From Acanthaster planci (Eukaryota; Echinodermata; Asteroidea; Valvatida; Acanthasteridae): DNA of 64,000 bases. Within the stretch, counting starts at the first letter, position 1. Each line of letters opens with the position of its first letter. Of the stretch, positions 51,301 to 60,300 are shown piece by piece. The stretch spans positions 359,040-423,039 of the forward strand of contig NW_019091415.1 of NCBI RefSeq assembly GCF_001949145.1, written 5' to 3'. A program made the position numbers and the translations under genes. Under the pieces are notes generated by a model. The model searched no databases. It was not told the DNA's origin and saw only the letters and a list, made by a program, of their open reading frames with translations.

Positions 51301-54300
51301 TTCTGTGGGTAAATTAATCCACAGGAATATATTGAAGTTAAATACAGTTTAGTTCAACGTGGAAAGATGATTTAACTATATATCAAGCATCGTGAAATAT
51401 TTCCTTGTATGTTACATTGACAATCCCAGCTCATATATGTATGTTTGGCAGCATTTTAACAGGGATCAATATCAATGTTTAACTTGTTTAATTGAAATTT
51501 TTGCACACCATTAACCAAAACCAGAAAACAGTATTTGCAACTTCTCACGTACCACATATGAGGTATATATATATATGCTTTTCATTCACTGGAAACTGTA
51601 AATTAAATCTTGTGAAATGTGATTCAGTACATGTACCTACATGTGTGTAGGTGCCTCCCATGCTATGTAAAATTTTTACTACTTTTAGAGACACTGCTGA
51701 TGCTGTTTTGAGTAAAACTGCAGGGCATTTGGCACAGTTTGATGATTGACAAATTTGGGGTTTCATCCAAATATTGCAAAATAATGTCCCTGTTTTCACA
51801 AAGAGACAAATTGGCACAAAATCATGACTTTTTTTCAAATTTCTGATTTCTTTGCAAAATCAACTGCCTAAAACTTAGTGCAGTCATTTTTACCAAATTT
51901 GCTAAAATCAGCCAAATCATGATGATCCCACTGGGGCAGAATTCAAATAATTTGCATTTTTCGTTTTCACAAAGGAACAAAGTTGTCTTCCATAGATGCA
52001 GCGTTAGCAATATTAGCTTGTAACAAAATCCCCTGAGGGCAATAACAGTAGCTGATAAGAGATGCCTGAAATCCTGGTTGTACCTGCCAGAACACCCGAA
52101 TTCAGGCTGCTGAACTCGGATTTTCTGGTAAATGAGAATTCACAGCATGGCGCTGCCGCATCCATGTTTCTGTCATATTTTTGCGTTAACCCTATTCAGT
52201 TACATGTAAAAATTTAACAGGTCCACAGCAATTGTTTCTAACATGTTCTGAATGTCTGCTGTTTACCCAAAAGCTCTCTGATCACATAGTACCGTGTCAA
52301 TCATTGTAAGGGACTTCATAAACATATCTGTGAATGTGGTATGGGATTAAATGACTTACCATTACTGTTGAAGTCATCAAGTAGGTTAGCGACAGACTTT
52401 TTGAATTCTTCAGATGAATGAATAAGGCCTGTCTTGAATTTCTCTTTGTGTTTCTTCAGCATTGCGTCACTATCAATTAAACATTGTTGGAATGCCACCC
52501 ACTCATTATCCAACTCGTCTAGCATTTGACGTACCTGCATTGATACAACAAAAAGACTTTTCATGTGAAAATTTGTGGGTTTTTTTCTGATTCACATTAA
52601 AAACAAGAGTGCTTCGACTGTAAGGTGCTCTACACTGTGAACTGATCCATTTGCATATCCCCCCCCAAGAAAATTATGAACTGGTGCAACAAATGTGAAG
52701 AGAAACAAGACACAACAGTTAACAAACAGTACATATGCAAAATAGACCAGTATATCACACCACATCACAAACCAGCCTTGCCTAAAATTCTAAACCATAA
52801 TGTTTTGACTGCTTAATAGACCATTCATTTAAAGTTTGTTTCTTTGCACAAGTTTCTATGTTTTGCTGTGCTTATCTCTGGAGAACCCCTTTGGCACAGA
52901 GGGCCCAAAGTGGACCTTCCAAACACCTCATGCATTTATGTTGAGAGTAAATCCTGAGTAAATCCTGAGTGATTGGCCCTCCACAGTCTGCACACTTTCA
53001 ACCAATTCCTTCAAAGGGTTTATGCAAGTTATAGTGAAGTTTTGTGACCTTTCTACCCTTTCCTGCTGTGTTTGTGAGCATGCTCATGTTTCAAAAATTC
53101 CTTTGGCTGTGGGGAATAGAGACTGAGAACCATGGAAACAGCAGACAGCATTGTTGATGGCTTGAGCACCTCTGCTCCTGCTGAATTAGCCAGTGCTATC
53201 GTTGTCAGCTTGTAACATCACAGCTAATGCACAGTGGCCAACAACATGACCAAAGTGCACTAGAATTATTTTCAAATGAACTGGTAGGTTTCAAATACAG
53301 TTCATCTAACTGTTTCTGAACCTGTAGAATCAAATGGAGATGATTTTAAATGTTTCTGGTGTTATCAAAATACTGTTTTTTACTGGACAGCTCTGTATCC
53401 ATCACTTATTATACTCAAACTACAAAAAATGGATTTTTTGTCAATCAATTTGCCACACAACGCGCACCCTCAATGCACTGTTGAGACTGAACACCATAGT
53501 AAAAGAAGCGGGGCAAGATGGTAGACTACACAATAATGGTGTACGGAAATTGTCAGCAACATTGTGATATCCCTAGTGCTATCACCTTTCAGAGTGCGAA
53601 AAAAATCAAGCTGGACCAGGTCATTCGTACCCAAATGAACAACGATTAAAGCAGGATTCCCAACCATGTGGTTTAACAATTGTTGTAACTCGTAAAGTTG
53701 CGCCCAACTCCTCCCGTTCCAGTGTACATGAATTGGAGCATCCATGTCAAAAGTCGCCCCACGGATTATAGGGTCACCAACAATACATGCACACCTATTA
53801 CATGCAAAATTGTCCAATCGTTCTTGACATGTACCCCTTGAGGCCGTGATGAATAAAAAATCGTCTAGGTAGTGTGTGACATCGCCTTCGTATGTCATTT
53901 GGTGTACCTTGAATTCAAGAAAAGTACAGAATTTTTTGAACAGCGCACAGGAAACTGCGCACCCGATCGGTAATAATTTGTTGAAATAAAATTGGTTTTA
54001 GAACTTGAAGCCAAACAAATCATAGTCATTAGGTGAGATTGGGAACAGACAAAAGGTGGACACTGTATCAGATTTGGCCATGTACATGTATGCACTTTTC
54101 CCTGATTGAACAACTATTTGCACTGTAACATCAAACAACGCGAACTGTACCTTGCACTGCTCAATGTCAATAAAATCATTGAACTTCCATGAAGAAATGA
54201 TAGACAGTGACCTGAGTGATATGAGCCTGGCTCTTTTGGGGCACAAGCCCAATGGGAGAGCATTGTAAATCATCAAGAGGGCGGGCCATGAAGGGCCCTG

Positions 54301-57300
54301 CAATGTGACTGGATTGAATTTTTTTGTCAAGTTTTCCTTTGACAATCTTGGGCTGTAATGATGCTGATCATAGGCATTCTGAATTCCTGCTAACCTGCGG
54401 TCCAGTGTAACTCAATGAGAATCCCTGTCAAAAACCGTCTTGTAAAATTTTTCGATCTGAAATATCATAGGACTCAAGCCAGTTCAACAATACTGACAGT
54501 TTAATTGGTGTTGGGAGTGCAAAAGCGAGCTTTAGCAGCTGCGGTGGGTCAAGCATTTTTCTCGGGTACTCATAGATGAGTTATTTTCACCGGACAATGT
54601 AGAGTTTATCAGCGCAATCTGCACAAATTCCTTTGTCTTAGGCCCCTTAGGTCCCCACTGCTGGTAACGTATTTGGTTGCCATAAACTTGCAGACATGTG
54701 CACTGTGTCCCGAACTGGTGCATTTGGTGCAGCGGTGTTGAAATTTACAGCCAAAATATTTACAACCACCCAGTCTGTTAAATGCAAAGCAGATCCAACA
54801 ACCTGTACACAGCCCTGTGGTGATAGTCTGCAGGTTGCTGTATTTAGCCATAGTTCTGTATCTAACTCTGCCCACGACCTATCAGGTTGTGTCTCCTGCC
54901 CGGCGAGGCGGAACTGCTCATCAGAGACCCGCTGAGACCCACTTATCCCATGTATCAAGTTTGGTCAGGCAGCCTGTTGGCAAAGCGCTAGGCCACAAAA
55001 ACATCTTATTGCCCTCTACCATGAGTGCTACTTCTGAAGCTATTAACTTTCGCCAGCACTGCTGCTGCGCTATCCAGAAAAAGATTAGACATGTCAACAT
55101 ACTCATTTTTCCAGTAACTTCCAGTCTCTTTTAATAACTGGGAGACATGCCCACCTAACGGTGAGACAGAACTAACATGACAATCCCAAACCTATGCATG
55201 CAGACCGCATAGTTTCTAGCCTCCCTTATGTAAGCCATTTAGTAAACTGTTATTGCCTAAGGCTGTTAACTCATCCAACCCCTGGGAGGGATGGACTATG
55301 AGTGCTGCCTGCACTGGGGGCAACGACTGCATCATGGGTATTGGCTGGACCGTAGATGCCGGCATCACTATGGGCATTGGCTGAGTGAGTGCTACCACTA
55401 CTCCTTGTCCACACCATCCCACCATTCTTAACTGAACTGGCGGCATCACTGTGGGTGTTGGCTGAATGGCTTGCCGCTTGTGCTGTGTTGCTGTATTTCA
55501 TGGTTATCCCTCTCTTCCTGTGGTTTATGTACAAGGCAAGCACTTTTACTGGGCTGGATACCATCCTGCAGGCTAGCTGAGGTCCTACGAAGCGGCATCT
55601 TGGTGTGGCGAGTTTGATATATCTCTACTGCTGATAGGCGTGGTGCGTAAAACTACCGACCACACTGGCTTTACCTCAGGCTAAACCCAGTTGTTTTTTG
55701 GAAATTTACTTTTGTTTACACTGAACTGTAACCTGCAACATTTTCAATCCTAATATTTTATTAGTATGGTTGAGAAAAATAAGCAATTACAAATTAATCA
55801 CTTTCTCCAATATGAAGGAATAATGGATTAAAAAGATATAGCCATTTTCAGTTTCTGTAGCCAATTTCCACACTATCTTTACATAAATGCCAATATTGCA
55901 ACTTGAAAAAGAGTAATTTGCCTTGGGCAAAGTATTTTTAAGCTGAAGTACACATACACATTTATGTACATAAAACTTGTGTGCTGTAGAACAGCCAGCG
56001 ATCACTTGTATCATTTGTCCGTTTTCAAAACTTTGGAAGACCCCAAAATGTTGGAAATTAATCCTGTAATCTTAGTTTATGTGTAAAAAGAGTAAATGAC
56101 CCTTTTTTGGCAAATTTTAGACACAACTACTTGAGTTTGTGTCATGAGTTCCCATAAAAAAAAAGTCTTTGTGTCATCTAGCAGTTTGCCCTCGATTGTC
56201 TAGTACATACTTTTAATGTGTCACGTTATGTCATTAAAATTTGTTGACTCAGTAAAGCTTCAAGGGTGCATAAAGGACTCTTCATTTACATTTGAAATTT
56301 CAAAATGTTAATTTTTGTTTATGTTGTCAAGTGAGTGAATATGAACAAAAATTTGTGGAGGATCCCTTTTTAGTGTTCGTTACTCATTTTTTTTCCCAGA
56401 GGAAAGCTAGATATATTACTTGGGTTGACACTGGGTTACCCATATTCATAAAGGTAATCAGTGGGAGGATGGGATATGAACATTATTTGCTCATTATTAT
56501 GCTTACAGATTTTTTTGGAGGGAGATTTAGAGACAAGGTAGATGTGGAGTCATGGGGTGTGCAGAAGTGCGGACAGACCACTGGAGGATATAGGGTAACC
56601 ATATTTAGTGCTGAGCTAGTGAAGACTGTCAAGTACATAAGTGACGGACACATTAAGGGACTTTACTTGAAATTTATTATGCAAGGATGTTTAATGGTGA
56701 TAGTCCGAGGGACCTCATGTTATAAAAAGTGAAAACAATGTCCTTTATTCAAATTGGTTCCACCCTTACTGATTGAAGAAAGTTATTCAAATGAACAGGA
56801 AATGTTTGCAGGAAGATTTGAAATTTGAAGCTGTTTAAATTGCTATAAAAATTCACAGAATATGTGCTGTTACAATGCTGTTACAATGACAAACACCAGG
56901 ACTCGCCCTTTCAATAAATATATCTTGTGTAACACGTCTTGGCCACAGTAGATTTCAAAGGCTGGCAGCTGCATAGACTTAGGTGCACAGAAATAGGAGG
57001 ATTGAGGATATTGTAAACGGGCGTACAATCTACGGTACATAGAGCCCATTCCATATTCATATCTCACGCCAACGTGAGCCAAGTTGACTGCATGGTTGGC
57101 TGGTTTCCAATCTAACACACGTTGCTGATACACTGCTCATGAGAACCAGGGCTATTTTAGGCACACAATCCAGTGTTGTATCCAAACCCATAGCACAGAG
57201 CTTAGGTGTCTAGGTCTTCGCTGCATTGGAAATACCCATAAAAGTAGCCATAGCTCTACCTGTAAGCTGACACTGCTACAGACAGATTGATAAGATTACA

Positions 57301-60300
57301 TGCGCCGTTTTGGGTGCTCAATTTGCACAACCTATATATAGACTGATACCAAACTATGTATTTACAGTACACATATGGAGTAATAGGAGCCAAGACACGT
57401 GTTGTTGCGTTTTATTCACAAAGTTCACATTATTTGAAAATATCGTAAAGTATGATAAAGAGATGATAAAGAGGGGCTAAGCATTCATAAAATCACAGTA
57501 AATTCAAGGGGGAAAATGCATTCACCATGTCCCTATTTTGGCGCACTGGACCACTCCGATTACGCTCTGGCCTACTGTGTGATGGTCTCCATGAGAAGTG
57601 CCCTCTGATGACAGCTACAGCAGCATCTACTTGGAGTTCAACCTTACGCAATGTTAATATCATTGCTAAAGGGATAGCAGCCATGGCAACTAACGTCAAC
57701 ACTTGCTCGTACTACTCACAGACTGAAGTCAGTCAAACAGGGAGTCCCTAAGGGATCTTCTACCCTCTGCAGCAGTAAGCTGGGCCCAAAGAACTGGTTG
57801 CATTCAGCATTAGTCTTCAACCAGGCACAGCACGTACATGTACCTTGACCAGTGTGACATACACCACCCCCTCAATGCCAGTGTTCGGTATCACCAACCC
57901 ATGAGCCCTTGTATGGCCTTCTCTCATAGACACCACCCTATCTTCAAGTGTTGCTTCAAGGCCACCTCCACTCCTAGCAGGGCATGCGCCCACAGTATCT
58001 GCAAGAATACACCAGCGATCTGGCAGCCCCCCTCAAATTTTTCTAGTGTTCCAGGAGCTCCTCTTCTAGTTCAAGGCCAACCTTCATCCACACCTGGCCT
58101 TCCACCTATTGCCAACTGGGACAGCCAGCCATGATACTTTAACTCCCATCTTTATCCAGCAAGTAACAGTCAGTGCTGAGCAAGTCAACTTGACTTCTAG
58201 TACTCTAAGTTCCCGACCCCTCATGATTCCTCCATATGCCCAACCATCACCACCGAACTGTTCAAGAGCAATCTCGACATTAATCTCTGCAAACCCTGCA
58301 GCTCACTTGCAGCACTAGTAACAGTAACTGCACAACAAGGTTTTATGGATGATTTGAGACTGGATATTGGTAATATTAAAAACATCACTTCCAACATCAA
58401 CAAGTTACATGTATGTTGCTGCTGCTATATGAATGATACCCATGCAAAGACCTACGGATTCATGAATTTACAGATGAAATTCACTTGTGTATACTTCATA
58501 TCCTTTTATGTTTATGACCAAGTGGTAAAGGCTGATTAACCAAACTTTATTTACAACACTAACCTCATCAGATATGGCTACATCATACTTCTCCAGGATA
58601 GCAAACTGTTCATGAAGAGGTGGAAAACGGGCTTCTATCTTACTCAAATCTGTCTGTAGTTGTTCCAACAATAACAGACTGTCTCCAAGCTCATCAAGGG
58701 TTTGAGGAGGCTTACTCAGCCTGTAACAAGCAAACAATACAAATTCAACAGATATGATGCTAGAAGATAGTGATGCTGATCATATGACATGGATAAGGAA
58801 TAACAATAACACAATAATAGTCTAAGCTCCAGAATAGCAAAATCCCTTCTAAAAATGACCCTACACCGTCTACTCCCCTTAATGTCTTGTTTTTTTAATA
58901 GCTGGTATATTCGAGGTGATTAAGAATTCGGACAGTGTGTGACATTTTACTCCGGCAAAAATGTTAATTTTGAAAGAAATTCAGAAGAAAATCCAAGGCA
59001 AATAATGCCAAAATGAAGATGTCTGGTACCCCTATCGATACACATCATTACTGTTTAACACTGCTATTGGAGACCTGTCTCTGGGTGGCATCGGAGCAGT
59101 GCCAAATACATGCATATGCATGCATACACATATGGGCCTACGCATCAGATTTTCATCACGATAAAAATGTGCGAGAGCAGCACAGCGGGATGGTTTGGGA
59201 TTCAAAGGTTGGTAACTTTGGTAACAAGGGTAGGCCTAAGTACTTAACTTTGTCATCCTCTACTGGGTTAGGTCATAATTGTAATTCAAGAAAATGTGTC
59301 TTGTTTAAATGAAATACAGAGAAGGTTAAATGACACGAAAAACTATAGTGTATACTTAGCTGTTATTATTCCTCTACTGAATACTGGAATTCAGTAGGGT
59401 TTTGAGTCAACTCTGACCCAAAGCAACTCAGACCAATCCCAATTCTGCCCCAACGCCAACTCAGACCCAATGCCATCTCAGACCCACAACCAATGCGGAC
59501 CCATAACCAACTCGGACCCAACCTGGATAAGATTTACTTTGATACCCGTACCAAAATCAAAATGAATGGTTAGCACAACCTTCAATCTTAAAATTTTTAT
59601 CAGGAAACCTGACGTATAATATGCCAAAGATAGTATACAATTGTATGACAAATTTGAATGAAAAATATTGATTAACAAAATGAAAATTGTTTATCTCCAT
59701 GGAACATTGTTTCATAAAATACAAAAAAGAGACAAAATTAAACATGGGAAATGAATGAAATGAAAGAACAAGCAAAAAAGTTTGAAAATGTTCAGGAAAT
59801 AATACGCCCTTTTAAGCCTCTGCAACAATGTGTGTCATGAAATTTAGTCCGAAATTCAACAACGAGCATCAGTGGACTGGTCAAAGTTCAACTTGTGCAA
59901 AGTTTACTTGAACGGATGTCGTACAACTCGACCGTTTGCCAACTTGACCATTAAGACAACTCAACCAGTGGGACAACTCGACTGTTTACCAAGTTTTCCG
60001 TTGTAACAACTCAACAGTTCAAGGTGTGTGCAAGACGAAGTTTCAGGCATTTAACACAGATTGCAGATCATGTGTTTGGCAAATTGCGTGTGTCACATTA
60101 TGTTGCATGCATTGGGACCCGATGACAGTGGTGGACAGTGCACGTCAGCCCCTTAACCAGTGCAGTGTGGCCCAGACGGCGATGTCGCATGCATGGTGGC
60201 GCAGCGTACAACCTGCAGTGCACAGGCACCTTGACCACACCTATGATCAGTTGCTAGTCTGTTGGTATGACTTCGTGAAAGATTTGTCTGAGCCCCAGTT

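Larger units (their letters stand above)
53470..55598 (-). mobile_element. DIRS-like retrotransposon, decayed
   Basis: Minus-strand order: gag start [13 protein letters not shown] (ATG at 55596-55598), Pro/Met/Ser-rich gag (about 55200-55560, frame changes), a Cys/His knuckle ([16 protein letters not shown] and KFQHRCTKC, 54690-54790), RT ([54 protein letters not shown]; 53830-54150), then directly a VGDPIIRGA...WNGRSW...[14 protein letters not shown] segment (53600-53790). The knuckle and RT wording is that of DIRS-type elements; the tyrosine recombinase expected in this group was not found. RNase H and the rest of RT seem deleted. It is inactive. Confidence 0.62.
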
